A stretch of 64,000 bases of DNA, taken from NCBI GenBank assembly GCA_900473745.1, contig UCMW01000007.1, positions 434,001-498,000 on the forward strand, in the 5' to 3' direction. The DNA is from Hyphomicrobiales bacterium. GTDB lineage: Bacteria; Pseudomonadota; Alphaproteobacteria; Rhizobiales; Rhizobiaceae. The notes below the pieces were generated by a model. That model was not told the origin of the DNA. It did not search any database and saw only the letters and a program-made list of their open reading frames with translations. Positions 45,919-55,439 of this stretch are shown one piece after another. Position numbers and translations under genes: made by a program. Each line of letters starts with the position of its first letter. The first letter of the stretch is position 1.

Positions 45919-47367
45919 TCAAAGTCCCCGGATCGCCGGATAAAGTGCCCGGTAGCGGCCGTAAGCCGCCTCGTAAGCGCCCGTCAGCTCCGAAACCGGC
46001 TCCACCGTCTCTGCCGTCTCCGGCGCCGTGCAGACCGACAACGGATCCGCTCCGGTCGCCGCGATCAGCCCGAGCCGCGCCGCCCCGAAGGCAGCCCCGA
46101 AATCGCCGTCGGCGGGAATGTCGACCGGCATGTCGAGCGCGGTGGCAATCGAGGACAGCCAGTAGCGCGAGCGCGACCCGCCGCCGATCGCGGTGACGCG
46201 GGAAATCTTCGTGCCGGCAGATTTCAGCGCCTCGAGGCTGTCGCGGATCGCAAAGGTTACGCCTTCCAGCACGGCCTGCGTCAGCACCGCGCGGTCGCTC
46301 TCATGGCCAAGTCCGATAAAGGCACCGCGGATCTTGGCATCGTTGTGCGGCGTGCGTTCACCGGAGAGATAAGGCAGGAAGGTGACGCCCGTCGGGGTCT
46401 TGAGCGCATCGCCGAGTTCGCCGGTCAGCTCGCCGGCGGATTTGCCGGTCAAGGTCGAATGCCAGTTGAGCGCATCGGTCGCAGAGAGGATGACGCCCAT
46501 CTGGTGCCAGGTCTTCGGCAGCGCATGGCAAAACGCATGCACAGCACTTTCCGGCTTCGGCAGATAGGAGGCATTGGCGGCAAACAGCACGCCCGACGTG
46601 CCGAGCGAGACGAAAGCCTGGCCTTCGGCAACCGTGCCCATGCCGCAGGCCGAGGCCGCATTGTCCCCTGCCCCGCCCGCAACGACGACGTCAGAACCAA
46701 GACTCCATTTCTCGGCGAGCTCAGCGCGCAGCGTGCCCGCACGATCCGTACCCTCGACGAGGCCCGGCATCTGCTCGGCGGTCAGGCCTGTTGCCTCCAG
46801 CAATTCGCTTGACCATGCGCGCTTGCCTGTATCGAGCCAGCTCGTGCCGGCCGAATCCGACATGTCGGAGAGATATTCACCCGTCAGCCACAGGCGGAGA
46901 TAATCCTTGGGCAGCAGCACCTTGGCGACCTTGGCAAAGGTCTCCGGTTCATTGTTCTTCACCCAGGCAAGCTTCGGCGCGGTGAAGCCGGGAAAGACGA
47001 TATTGCCGGTCAGCGCCCGGAAGCGCGGATCGGCGTCCAGCGCGGCGGCCTCCGCATGGCTGCGCGTGTCGTTCCAGAGAATGCAGGGCCGCAAGACCCG
47101 GTCCTTGGCGTCAACAAGCGTCGCGCCATGCATGTGGCCGGAGAGCCCGATGCCCTTGACGGCGGCGAGCTCCTTCGGATGCGACGCCTTGAGGACCGCC
47201 ACCGCCTCTTCGGTCGCCCGCAGCCAGTCGCCAGGCGCCTGTTCCGACCAGCCGGGATGCGGCCGCTGCACGGTGAGACCCGCGTGACCGACGCCGATCA
47301 CCTGCTGCGCATCATTGATCAGCATCGCCTTGACGCTCGACGTGCCGAGATCCAATCCGAGATACAT
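45919..47367 (-). CDS. xylB: Xylulokinase
   Basis: This 482-residue FGGY-family kinase phosphorylates D-xylulose. The phosphate-binding loops are DLGTSSVKAM at the N-terminus and SLGTSGVLFA in the middle. Other matching segments are LSGHMHGATLVD, LWNDTRSHAEA, TASWLDTG-like (GTSWLDTGKR) and ISRVTAIGGGSRSRYWLS. It lies 23 bases downstream of the LacI-type regulator gene and upstream of xylA. Confidence 0.96.
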   Translation of the reverse strand: MYLGLDLGTSSVKAMLINDAQQVIGVGHAGLTVQRPHPGWSEQAPGDWLRATEEAVAVLKASHPKELAAVKGIGLSGHMHGATLVDAKDRVLRPCILWNDTRSHAEAAALDADPRFRALTGNIVFPGFTAPKLAWVKNNEPETFAKVAKVLLPKDYLRLWLTGEYLSDMSDSAGTSWLDTGKRAWSSELLEATGLTAEQMPGLVEGTDRAGTLRAELAEKWSLGSDVVVAGGAGDNAASACGMGTVAEGQAFVSLGTSGVLFAANASYLPKPESAVHAFCHALPKTWHQMGVILSATDALNWHSTLTGKSAGELTGELGDALKTPTGVTFLPYLSGERTPHNDAKIRGAFIGLGHESDRAVLTQAVLEGVTFAIRDSLEALKSAGTKISRVTAIGGGSRSRYWLSSIATALDMPVDIPADGDFGAAFGAARLGLIAATGADPLSVCTAPETAETVEPVSELTGAYEAAYGRYRALYPAIRGL

Positions 47368-47390
47368 GAGTGTCCTCCATTCCTCTGCCT

Positions 47391-48416
47391 TCAGGGCAGA
47401 TTGTCCTTCAAGAATATGTCGATACGAATGCGCTCCTGCGCGGTCACCACCGGCAGCCCGTCGGCCTTTGCCTTCAGCACACGGATGGCACTGCGCACCT
47501 CGTGGCCCGCATCCTGATTCAGCACGGCGTCAACAAGCCCCGATTGCAGCGCGCCGCGTGTCGTTTCCGTCAGTTCATGGGCAATGACGACGGGTCGTCG
47601 CTCCGAAGGCAAGCGCTCCAGCGCGCGAACCAGACCTCGATTGCCGGCACCGAGACTGTAGAGCGCCACGATGTCGTCCTGAGCCGCAAACAGTTCCGTG
47701 ACCAGACGCTCCACGACCGCGGGATCGTCTCGGCCTTCGAGCACAGGCAGCAGACCGAGTTCAGGGAAGTCGGCCGCGATCAGCGCGGCAAACGCCTCGC
47801 ACCGCTCGCGATGGTCGCGGACCAGCATGGAACCGGCAAGCACGGCGACCTTGCCCTGTCGGCCACCCGCAAAGCGGCCGAGCAGGCTTGCGGCCGTGCG
47901 TCCGGCAGCCGCGTTGTCGATACCCGCATAATGGTCACGCTCGGCGCCTGAGAGATCCGACACCAGCGTCACCAGCGGAATTCCCGCGGAGCCCACCTCG
48001 GCAGCAGCCGCGGCGACCTCGGGCGCATCGACAGCCACGAAGGCGATGCCGGCGGGCGACTGATCTGCGGCCTCGCGAAGTGCTGCCGCAAGCGCCGCCG
48101 CGTCAAAGGCCGGCACGTCGACGAGGCGGATGGCGATCCGCTCCACCGCAGCGCGCGCACTTGCCTCTTCAAGCGAAAGCCTGAGGCCACGCATGAAGGA
48201 ATTGTCGTTCGAGGGAATGATGAAGGTCAGCGGATAGACGCGCCCCTTGGCGAGGTTGGCAGCAGCCACATCACGCACGAAGCCCAGGTCGCTGACGGCC
48301 TGGTCCACCTTCTCGCGGGTGCGCGCACTGACGCCCGGCCGCCGGTTCAGAACCCGGTCGACGGTGGCGAGGCTCACGCCCGCACGGTTCGCAATGTCAT
48401 GAACGGTCGGCTTCAT
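47391..48416 (-). CDS. LacI-family regulator of the xylose operon (alphaproteobacterial XylR-like)
   Basis: This 341-residue protein begins MKPTVHDIANRAGVSLATVD, a LacI HTH, with the hinge helix RTREKVDQAVSDLGFVRDVA. It then has a periplasmic-binding-protein domain that is divergent from the sugar-operon LacI and closer to the ribose-binding type (GIAFVAVDAPEVAAAA, GAGNRGLVRALE). It is the first gene of the xyl group, and a 36-bp palindrome just upstream is a likely operator. The name XylR is inferred from position. Confidence 0.92.
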   Translation of the reverse strand: MKPTVHDIANRAGVSLATVDRVLNRRPGVSARTREKVDQAVSDLGFVRDVAAANLAKGRVYPLTFIIPSNDNSFMRGLRLSLEEASARAAVERIAIRLVDVPAFDAAALAAALREAADQSPAGIAFVAVDAPEVAAAAAEVGSAGIPLVTLVSDLSGAERDHYAGIDNAAAGRTAASLLGRFAGGRQGKVAVLAGSMLVRDHRERCEAFAALIAADFPELGLLPVLEGRDDPAVVERLVTELFAAQDDIVALYSLGAGNRGLVRALERLPSERRPVVIAHELTETTRGALQSGLVDAVLNQDAGHEVRSAIRVLKAKADGLPVVTAQERIRIDIFLKDNLP

Positions 48417-48450
48417 TCTCTCCTCCGGCGCCTGTCCTACACGACCGGAT

Positions 48451-48486
48451 GAGGTACGTAAATCAGAAATCTGATGTACGTACCTC
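48451..48486. promoter_or_regulatory. 36-bp palindrome upstream of the xyl operon
   Basis: The outer arms GAGGTACGTA (48451-48460) and TACGTACCTC (48477-48486) are perfect complements. The inner arms ATCAG (48462-48466) and CTGAT (48471-48475) are also perfect. Only two base pairs of the whole dyad fail to match. It lies 35-70 bases before the regulator gene. It is probably an autoregulatory operator for the xyl regulator. Confidence 0.75.
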
Positions 48487-48495
48487 TAATCCAGC

Positions 48496-48533
48496 AAAAA
48501 AATCAGGCCGCCCCATCGAGTGGGACGGCCTGA
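48496..48533 (-). terminator. Terminator after the MFS efflux gene
   Basis: TCAGGCCGTCCCA...GGGGCGGCCTGA stem on the minus strand followed by TTTTTTT, 52 bases after the stop at 48586. Confidence 0.85.
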
Positions 48534-48585
48534 ATCTGGAGATCAGCACAGGTCTAGACCCCCAAGCTTGATCGGGCATGGTGCG

Positions 48586-50169
48586 TCAGTGGCCGGCACC
48601 GGCCGGTGCCGCTCCCTTCGGCTTCTTCAGAAGCAGCGCGAGGAAGACGAGGGCGGCGAAGAGCACGGTCAGACCCAAGAAGACATCCATGAAGGACAGG
48701 AGCCAGGCCTGTCGGGTCACGACACCCGAAAGCTTCTGAATGGCAACCGCCGTGCCATCGAGACCATAGCTGTCGTAGTTCGCGCCGACACTGGCAAGCC
48801 AGTCGAGTGCTGCCTGATTGCCCCAGGAAAGCTGCTCCGAAAGCCGAGCGTAGTGGTCGTCGGTGCGCTGCGTCAGCATGGTGTTGATGATGGCGAGGCC
48901 GACGGCCCCACCGAGATTGCGCGTCAGGTTGAACAGGCCCGATGCATTCTTGATGCGATCCGGGGGCAGCGTGCCGAGCGCCAGATTGTTGATCGGCACC
49001 ATGCAGATCATCAGCGAGCAGCCGCGCAGGATCTGCGGCACGAGCAGTTCGTAGAAATCCCAGTCCGCGGTAATCCCGGTCATCATGTAGGTGCCGAGCG
49101 CAAAGCCGCCGAAACCGATCATCATCATCACGCGCGGATCGAGCTTGCCCGACAGCACACCGGCAACAGGCGCCGTGAGGAACATGGCAGCACCCGACAC
49201 GAACATGGTCTCGCCGATCATCAGCGAGTCATAGCCGCGTATGCGCCCGAGATAGAGCGGATAGAGATAAGTGAGCCCGTAGAGCCCAACCCCCATGATG
49301 AAGGAGAACAGCGAACCGAAGGCGAAATTGGCGTTCGAAAACGCCCTGAGATCGACGACCGGCAGTTCGACCTTGAAGACGCGACGGAAGAAGATGAAGC
49401 CGCCAATCACCATCGCAACTGTGCCCATGACGATATGATGGTCGTTGAACCAGTCCTTGTTGTTGCCCTCTTCCAGCACGAACTCCATCGAGCCCAGGAA
49501 GACGGCCATCGCGGCGAGCCCCCACCAGTCGAACTTCTTCAAGAGCTTCAGGTCCGGCTTGTCGAAATCGATCAGGCTCCAGGCGGCGGCCGCGACCAGC
49601 ACACCCGGGACGACATTGATCAGGAAGAGCCAGTGCCAGGACATGGCATGGCTGATATAGCCGCCGATCGTCGGGCCAATGGTTGGCGCGAGCGTGGCGA
49701 CCAGACCGACCATCGGCGAAACGATGTTGCGCTTGGACGGCGGGAAGATGGTGAAGGCAGCAGCAAACACGGACGGGATCATGCCGCCGCCGATGAAACC
49801 CTGGATCGCGCGGTAGACGATCATCTGCTCGATATTGGTGGCGGTGGCACAGAGAGCGCTGGCCAGGGTGAACCCGGCAGCACAGAAGGTAAACAGCACT
49901 CGGGTCGACACGATGCGCGCCAGCACACCCGAAAGGGGGATCATGATCACTTCGGCGATCAGATAGGATGTCTGCACCCAGGCGACTTCGTCGGAGCCGG
50001 CGCCGAGACCGGCCTGGATCTCGGCCAGCGAAGCTGAAACGATCTGGATGTCGAGGATCGACATGAACATGCCGAAGACCATCGCCAGAAAGGCAAGGAC
50101 GCGTCTGGGATTCATCCGCTCCTCGGCCGGTGCCGAGGGCGCGATGTCCTGTGTGGTGATTGCGGCCAT
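48586..50169 (-). CDS. DHA2-family MFS multidrug efflux transporter (EmrB-like)
   Basis: This 527-residue proton-driven exporter has about 14 membrane helices. The conserved motif C-like segment is GPTIGGYISHAMSWHWLFLINV. The DHA2 N-terminal segment MSILDIQIVSASLAEIQAGL and the motif A-like LSGVLARIVSTR are also present. It follows the membrane-fusion-protein gene after 33 bases and forms with it an EmrAB-type drug efflux pair. Expression is probably controlled by the divergent TetR protein. The substrate is unknown. Confidence 0.94.
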   Translation of the reverse strand: MAAITTQDIAPSAPAEERMNPRRVLAFLAMVFGMFMSILDIQIVSASLAEIQAGLGAGSDEVAWVQTSYLIAEVIMIPLSGVLARIVSTRVLFTFCAAGFTLASALCATATNIEQMIVYRAIQGFIGGGMIPSVFAAAFTIFPPSKRNIVSPMVGLVATLAPTIGPTIGGYISHAMSWHWLFLINVVPGVLVAAAAWSLIDFDKPDLKLLKKFDWWGLAAMAVFLGSMEFVLEEGNNKDWFNDHHIVMGTVAMVIGGFIFFRRVFKVELPVVDLRAFSNANFAFGSLFSFIMGVGLYGLTYLYPLYLGRIRGYDSLMIGETMFVSGAAMFLTAPVAGVLSGKLDPRVMMMIGFGGFALGTYMMTGITADWDFYELLVPQILRGCSLMICMVPINNLALGTLPPDRIKNASGLFNLTRNLGGAVGLAIINTMLTQRTDDHYARLSEQLSWGNQAALDWLASVGANYDSYGLDGTAVAIQKLSGVVTRQAWLLSFMDVFLGLTVLFAALVFLALLLKKPKGAAPAGAGH

Positions 50170-50202
50170 GACACGGCCCTTTCGCTTACGACTGCCGGTG
50201 GT

Positions 50203-51390
50203 TTACTTTGCGGCAAGCGCCTGGCCCGAAGGGGCCGTGCGGGTGTCGACGTCGACGATGACGCTGAGGCCGGCACGCAAATGGCCGCCGGCAAGCGCGT
50301 CCTTGGGCAAAGCGATGCGCACGGGCACACGCTGGACGACCTTGGTGAAGTTGCCGGTCGCGTTTTCGGCCGGCAGCATGGAGAAGATGGCACCCGAGGC
50401 CGGCGCAATGGAGGTCACGGTGCCTTCGAGCGGCTGGTCACCATAGGCATCGACATGGATCGAAACCTTGGAGCCCGGCACCAGATGCGCGATCTGTGTC
50501 TCTTTGAAGTTGGCCTCGATGAAGAGCTCGTTCGTCGGCACCAGAGCGGCGAGCCGCTTGCCGGCGGATACGAGATCACCTGCCTGAACGGACAAATTGC
50601 CCACGACACCGTCATAGGGCGCCTTGAGAACGGTGAAATCGAGATCGCGCTTGGCCTTGGCCACGACCTGATCCTGCACGCGCACCGCGTTGACGGCTTC
50701 TTCGCGTTGCGCCTTCAGTATCGAAAGATTGGCATCGGCAGAATCCACTGCGGCCTGACCGGCAACGAGGTTGGCCCGCGCCTGGTCGAGCGCGACCTGC
50801 GCATTGTCAAGATCGGCAGCCGTGCCGACGCTCTTGGTAGCAAGCTCGTTGGCGCGCTTTTCGGTGATCTCGGCGCCACGCACGGCAGCCTCCAGGGATC
50901 CGAGCTGCGCCTTGGCCTGGGCGACACTCGCCTGGCCACCTACGATCTGTGCATCGATGCGCTTCACCGCCAGCTCTGAACTCTGCTTCCCGGCGACCGC
51001 CTGTTCATAGGCGATCTGGTAATCGCCACCATCGAGTGTCACCAGAAGATCACCCGCATGCACGACCTGATTGCTGGCAACGTTTACCTTGGCGACATAG
51101 CCCGAGACCTTGGGTGAGATGATCGCGATGTCACCCTCGATATAGGCGTCTTCCGTCGACACCATGAAACGGCCGGTGGTCCACCATTCATAGCCGTACC
51201 AGGCGCCACCGGCGACGAGTGCGGCAAGGATGACGGGCAGGACCGGACTGCGCCGCTTCGGCTTGGGAGCCGATGGCTCCGGGGCCTGATGGGGCACCCC
51301 GGCATCCGTCTCTGTTGCGGGCGCGGCCTCATTCCGATCGACTGGAGTGGAGTTGGAATGAAGGGCGGTGGATCTTTGCGTCGCTGACAT
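50203..51390 (-). CDS. HlyD/EmrA-family membrane fusion protein
   Basis: This 395-residue protein has a cytoplasmic N-terminus of about 48 residues (rich in Pro and Ala), one membrane helix (about 50-66) and a beta-barrel-sandwich with VSTEDAYIEGDIAIISPKVS, typical of EmrA. A long periplasmic coiled coil (about 130-230) follows, then the second half of the lipoyl domain (DFTVLKAPYDGVVGNLSVQA). It links the EmrB-like exporter to the outer membrane. The ATG at 51390 is chosen. The longer reading to 51570 would run through the operator. Confidence 0.94.
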   Translation of the reverse strand: MSATQRSTALHSNSTPVDRNEAAPATETDAGVPHQAPEPSAPKPKRRSPVLPVILAALVAGGAWYGYEWWTTGRFMVSTEDAYIEGDIAIISPKVSGYVAKVNVASNQVVHAGDLLVTLDGGDYQIAYEQAVAGKQSSELAVKRIDAQIVGGQASVAQAKAQLGSLEAAVRGAEITEKRANELATKSVGTAADLDNAQVALDQARANLVAGQAAVDSADANLSILKAQREEAVNAVRVQDQVVAKAKRDLDFTVLKAPYDGVVGNLSVQAGDLVSAGKRLAALVPTNELFIEANFKETQIAHLVPGSKVSIHVDAYGDQPLEGTVTSIAPASGAIFSMLPAENATGNFTKVVQRVPVRIALPKDALAGGHLRAGLSVIVDVDTRTAPSGQALAAK

Positions 51391-51426
51391 GGCACGGACC
51401 GGGGATTGGTTGAAATTGTTCGAACT

Positions 51427-51471
51427 GAACCGTTCGGTTCGATTGACATAGACAGTTTTTTCCCCCATATC
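51427..51471. promoter_or_regulatory. TetR operator and divergent promoter region of the efflux genes
   Basis: GAACCG-TT-CGGTTC (51427-51440) is a perfect palindrome. On the plus strand TTGACA (51443-51448) and CATATC (51466-51471), 17 bp apart, could serve the tetR gene. On the minus strand TTGATA and TATGTC, also 17 bp apart, could serve the efflux genes. The palindrome overlaps or borders both, a good place for a TetR repressor. Confidence 0.6.
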
Positions 51472-51563
51472 AAGTGCCAGCAACGAGCTTCTGCGCAGCG
51501 GATGTTCGGTTACGTTAATTTTTCTTTGGTCAGGATATGTCGAAACAAACCCAGGAAACTGCC

Positions 51564-52226
51564 ATGACACCCCCTTGCTACCCCGTCGCCGGGGTTGGCC
51601 GCTTTGCTGCGGGGTCGGATCCCGTCAAGCGGGGGCAGATCCTGGACGGGGCGCATCGCGTCTTCATGAAAATGGGCTATGACGCCGCCAGTATGAATGA
51701 CGTCACCCGCGAGGCGGGCGTGTCGAAGGGCACCATCTATGTTTACTTCCAGAGCAAGGAAGAGCTTTTCGCCGCCCTGATCGAACGCGCCAAGGGTTTG
51801 TTCACTGAAAGCGTGCGCGAACTGCTCTCACAGCATCCGGATCCCAATGAAGGCCTGCGTCGTTTTGCCTATGCCTTCGTCGACCAGATCTTTGATTCCG
51901 AGATGATTTCCGCGATGCGCATCCTTCTCGGCGTCATCGACCGCATGCCGTCGCTCTGTCAGCGTTTCTTCGCGGGCTCGCCGAACAATGTGCGAACCGT
52001 GCTGAAGGATTATCTCGACCAGCAGGTCGCGGCAGGCCGCCTGGACATCGATGACACCGATCTCGCTGCGGCGCAGTTTCTGGAGTTGACCATGGGCAGT
52101 TTCTTCAAGGGCAAGCTCTTCAACGACATCCCTGTTCGCCCTCAAGACTCCGAGCTGGAACGTGTCATCGGTGGCGGCATGAAGGTGTTTTTCGGCGCTT
52201 ACAGGGCAAAGCCCTCCGCGCCTTAA
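51564..52226 (+). CDS. TetR-family transcriptional regulator
   Basis: This 220-residue repressor has the HTH near residues 28-65 (GYDAASMNDVTREAGVSKGT, IYVYFQSKEELF). The C-terminal helical domain matches the TetR_C group that follows AefR/AcrR-like proteins. It is divergent from the EmrAB-like genes and should repress them at the shared palindrome. I choose the ATG at 51564, which has AGGAA at a good distance. An upstream ATG at 51537 is also possible. Confidence 0.92.
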   Translation: MTPPCYPVAGVGRFAAGSDPVKRGQILDGAHRVFMKMGYDAASMNDVTREAGVSKGTIYVYFQSKEELFAALIERAKGLFTESVRELLSQHPDPNEGLRRFAYAFVDQIFDSEMISAMRILLGVIDRMPSLCQRFFAGSPNNVRTVLKDYLDQQVAAGRLDIDDTDLAAAQFLELTMGSFFKGKLFNDIPVRPQDSELERVIGGGMKVFFGAYRAKPSAP

Positions 52227-52310
52227 CCGGACGGCTGACGCCGACCCTTGCCAACTGCGCCATTTTGTCCCATTTGCTGCTGGTCCCTTCCCCATCGATG
52301 GAACCCGTTC

Positions 52311-53072
52311 ATGCAGGCTATTCTTCCGCTCCTTCAGGATCCCGCCGCCTGGGTCGCACTCGTGACGCTGGTCGTCATGGAGATCGTCCTCGGCATCGAC
52401 AACCTGATCTTCATCTCGATCCTGACGAACAAGCTGCCGCAGGAAATGCGGGAAAAAGCGCGTCGCATCGGCATCGGCCTCGCGCTCGTCATGCGTTTGG
52501 CACTTCTGGGCACCGTCGCCTGGATCGTGCAGCTGACCACGCCGGTCTTCGAACTCTTCGGCCATGGCTTCTCCTGGAAGGACATGATCCTGATCGCCGG
52601 CGGCCTCTTCCTGGTCTGGAAGGCGACGAAGGAAATACATCACGCCGTGGACCCGGTGGACAAGGATGAGGACTTCATCGCCTCGACCGCATCGACCACC
52701 TTCGCGAGCGCCATCGGTCAGATCCTGATCCTCGACCTCGTCTTCTCGATCGACAGCATCATCACCGCCGTCGGCATGACGCCGCATGTCCCGATCATGG
52801 TGGTCGCCGTGCTTGCAGCCGTCACCGTGATGCTGGTTGCGGCAACGCCGCTTGCCAACTTCATCGAGAAGAACCCGACCATCGTCATGCTGGCATTGGC
52901 CTTCCTCATGATGATCGGCACGACGCTGATCGCCGAGGGCATGGGCTTCCACGTACCGAAGGGTTACGTCTATGCCGCCATGGCCTTCTCGGCGCTGGTC
53001 GAAGTGCTCAACATGTTTGCGCGGCGCAAGCGTGAGCGGGACCGCAAGCTCAAGGTCACCACCACCCATTGA
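52311..53072 (+). CDS. TerC-family integral membrane protein
   Basis: This 253-residue protein has the TerC signature: [15 protein letters not shown] near the N-terminus and [16 protein letters not shown] in the second half, both with acidic residues inside helices. It has about seven helices and a charged C-terminus. Some family members export manganese (for example Alx and MntP-like functions). No yybP-ykoY type riboswitch is evident in the short 84-bp leader. A strong terminator follows, so it is probably a single-gene unit. Confidence 0.92.
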   Translation: MQAILPLLQDPAAWVALVTLVVMEIVLGIDNLIFISILTNKLPQEMREKARRIGIGLALVMRLALLGTVAWIVQLTTPVFELFGHGFSWKDMILIAGGLFLVWKATKEIHHAVDPVDKDEDFIASTASTTFASAIGQILILDLVFSIDSIITAVGMTPHVPIMVVAVLAAVTVMLVAATPLANFIEKNPTIVMLALAFLMMIGTTLIAEGMGFHVPKGYVYAAMAFSALVEVLNMFARRKRERDRKLKVTTTH

Positions 53073-53096
53073 TCATGGCTACAGTTCAGTTCCAGA

Positions 53097-53128
53097 AAGG
53101 CCCGTCTTTGAGATGGGCCTTTTTTTAA
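53097..53128 (+). terminator. Terminator after the TerC gene
   Basis: AAAGGCCCGTCT-TTG-AGATGGGCCTTTTTTT, a strong hairpin with a long T-run, 25 bases after the stop. Confidence 0.9.
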
Positions 53129-53225
53129 CGTCGAACTGGCTCGGCGGGAACCGATCTGCCCTTGCCAGACTTGTCGCAAGCACCTACGCCTTCCCCCCAC
53201 AACGCCAGCATTACGCCGGAACCCC

Positions 53226-54995
53226 ATGACATACGAGCAGATCCTCGCCTTCGGCATCATCGCCATCATGATGGCGGCCTTTCTGTGGGAGAAGTTCCGC
53301 TATGACGTGATCGCCTGCTGCGCCCTCGTCGCAGCCGTCGCCGTCGGTCTGGTTCCCCCTGGCGAGGCCTTTTCCGGCTTCTCGGACGATATCGTCATCA
53401 TCGTCGGTAGCGCTCTGGTGGTCAGCGCCGGCGTGGCGCGCTCGGGCGTCGTCGATCTCGCGATCAAACGCTTCTTCCCGGCGCTCACCGCGTTGCACGG
53501 TCAAATGCTTCTCCTTCTCTTGACGGTGGCGGTCCTGTCCGCCTTCATCAAGAACATCGGCGCGCTCGCGATCATGATGCCGGTTGCGTTTCAATTCGCG
53601 CGGCGCTCCAACGTGCCTCCTTCGGTCTTTCTGATGCCGATGGCCTTCGCGGCTCTGCTCGGTGGCCTGATGACCCAGATCGGAACCTCGCCGAACATCG
53701 CAGTGTCGCGTCTGCGCGAGGAGTTGACCGGCCAGCCCTTCACCATGTTCGACTTCACACCGGTGGGCGGGCTGCTGACCATAGCCGGCATCGTCTTTCT
53801 GATCTTCTTCTACTGGCTGGTTCCACGACGTGAAAACCAGAACCCGTCGCTGCAGGAAGCACTGGAAAGTTCGAGCTTCGCGACCGAAGCCATGATCACG
53901 AGGCAGTCGCCCTTCGTCGGCAAGACGCTGCATCAGCTCTTGCAGACTTCGCATGGCGAGGTCACGGCAAGCGCCATCCTGCGCGGGCACACCCGTCTAT
54001 CGCCTTTCCCGGACGTCCTCCTGCACGAGGAGGACACACTTCTGCTGGAAGGCGCTTCCGAAGCACTCGACCGGATCGTGTCGCAGGGCAATCTCAGCCT
54101 CTCGGGCAATACCGAGGGCGACATCAAGACACGCGGTGACATCTCCTCCGTCGAGGCCGTGATTGGCCGCGGATCGCCGCTCATCGGCCAGACGACCAGT
54201 GAACTCTCTTTGGTCCACACTTACGGTGTCAATCTGCTCGCCGTCAGTCGCCAGGGAAAGCGCATCCGCGAACGCCTGGGCCAGCTGACGCTGCGTTCCG
54301 GCGATGTGGTGCTGCTGCAGGGCCTGCGCCAGCAGATGCCGGCGATCCTGACCGAACTGGGCTGCCTGCCGCTTGCGGAACGCGAGATCCTGCTCGGCAC
54401 CAGCCGCAACATCATCGTTCCCCTCGCCATCCTTGCCATCGCCATGGGGGCGACGGCGCTGGGGCTCGCGCCTGTCGCGATGGCATTCTTTGCAGCAGCC
54501 CTCGCCATGGTGGCCTTCGGCGTCATTCCAGTGAGTGAAGTCTACCGCGCCGTCGATGGGCCCATCCTGGTGATGCTCGCAGCCCTGATCCCCGTCGCCG
54601 ATACGTTGCGCACCTCCGGTGGCAGTGACGTGATCGCCGGCTGGCTCAACGCGGTCGCAGGCGGCCTTCCCGTCTGGGGAGCGGTCGGCATTATCTTGCT
54701 GACGGCCATGGCTGTCACGCCCTTCCTCAACAATGCAGCGACCGTTCTGGTTATGGCGCCGATCGCCGCGAGCTTCGCGACGGGCCTCAACTACAAGCCG
54801 GAAGCCTTCCTGATGGCGGTGGCGATCGGTGCCGGCTGCGACTTCCTCACCCCCATCGGCCACCAGTGCAATACTCTGGTCATGGGTCCCGGCGGCTACA
54901 AGTTTTCAGACTATCCGCGCCTGGGACTTCCCCTGTCGATCCTGATCGTGCTGGTCTCTGTCCCAGCCCTTCTCATGGTCTGGCCCGTTCAGTAA
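53226..54995 (+). CDS. SLC13-family (DASS) permease with two TrkA-C/RCK_C domains
   Basis: This 589-residue protein has a divided membrane domain. The first part is helices in residues 1-200 (TEIVGSALVVSAG-like, FIKNIGALAIMMPVAFQFAR, MTQIGTSPNIAVSRLREE). Two tandem TrkA-C domains then occupy about 212-290 and 300-378. The remaining helices follow from about 390, with FLNNAATVLVMAPIAASFAT and GAGCDFLTPIGHQCNTLVMG. The SNxxT-type TSPN and NNAAT motifs are typical of sodium/sulfate or dicarboxylate symporters. The substrate is unknown. A terminator follows. Confidence 0.93.
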   Translation: MTYEQILAFGIIAIMMAAFLWEKFRYDVIACCALVAAVAVGLVPPGEAFSGFSDDIVIIVGSALVVSAGVARSGVVDLAIKRFFPALTALHGQMLLLLLTVAVLSAFIKNIGALAIMMPVAFQFARRSNVPPSVFLMPMAFAALLGGLMTQIGTSPNIAVSRLREELTGQPFTMFDFTPVGGLLTIAGIVFLIFFYWLVPRRENQNPSLQEALESSSFATEAMITRQSPFVGKTLHQLLQTSHGEVTASAILRGHTRLSPFPDVLLHEEDTLLLEGASEALDRIVSQGNLSLSGNTEGDIKTRGDISSVEAVIGRGSPLIGQTTSELSLVHTYGVNLLAVSRQGKRIRERLGQLTLRSGDVVLLQGLRQQMPAILTELGCLPLAEREILLGTSRNIIVPLAILAIAMGATALGLAPVAMAFFAAALAMVAFGVIPVSEVYRAVDGPILVMLAALIPVADTLRTSGGSDVIAGWLNAVAGGLPVWGAVGIILLTAMAVTPFLNNAATVLVMAPIAASFATGLNYKPEAFLMAVAIGAGCDFLTPIGHQCNTLVMGPGGYKFSDYPRLGLPLSILIVLVSVPALLMVWPVQ

Positions 54996-55022
54996 CCGCA
55001 AGACAGGCAAAACGCGCAAAGA

Positions 55023-55054
55023 AAAACCCGTGTCGGCGGACACGGGTTTTCCTT
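55023..55054 (+). terminator. Terminator after the SLC13-type permease gene
   Basis: AAAACCCGTGTC-GGCG-GACACGGGTTTT hairpin followed by CCTTT, 30 bases after the stop. Confidence 0.8.
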
Positions 55055-55439
55055 TGGGGCGGGGACTTGGGGGAGAGCGCTGGCCTCGCGGTTAAGGGGC
55101 TCGCGTGTCGGCTTCAACGAGGGAAAAAGTGGCGGGGGCACCGACTTATCTGATCCTCGCATTTGCCGGACGTAGCCAGCGCTCTGACCCAATAACGCCG
55201 GATCCAGCGTCGAGTTCCGTCGCCGGGAAAATTTTTTGATTTTTCTGCGCATCCTCCCGGCGGCCGGTTTCCGTGGTTTTTCTTGACGCACGGCCATGAA
55301 TATGGCCTAAGGCCAGCCGGTGGAACAGGCGGCACATCTGGCGCCTCGTCCTGTCCGCGCAGCCATCACAGGCAGTCTCACAACCTTGTTGATCCGGCGC
55401 TTGTGCGTCTGATCCCCGCACGCACCACGAGCTGAGTTC
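55055..55439. other. Upstream region of gltX without recognisable gene
   Basis: About 385 bp hold no reading frame that I can support. A perfect GGCCAT-GAAT-ATGGCC palindrome lies at 55292-55307. TTGACG (55284-55289) just before it may be a -35 element of the gltX promoter. The part 55220-55250 is AT-rich. Confidence 0.4.

Noticed and set aside
48520..50037. 505-residue open frame on the plus strand opposite the MFS gene
   Set aside because: Its translation is charged, His- and Asp-rich and without domain features. It is the antisense shadow of the GC-rich efflux gene, which has clear helices and motifs.
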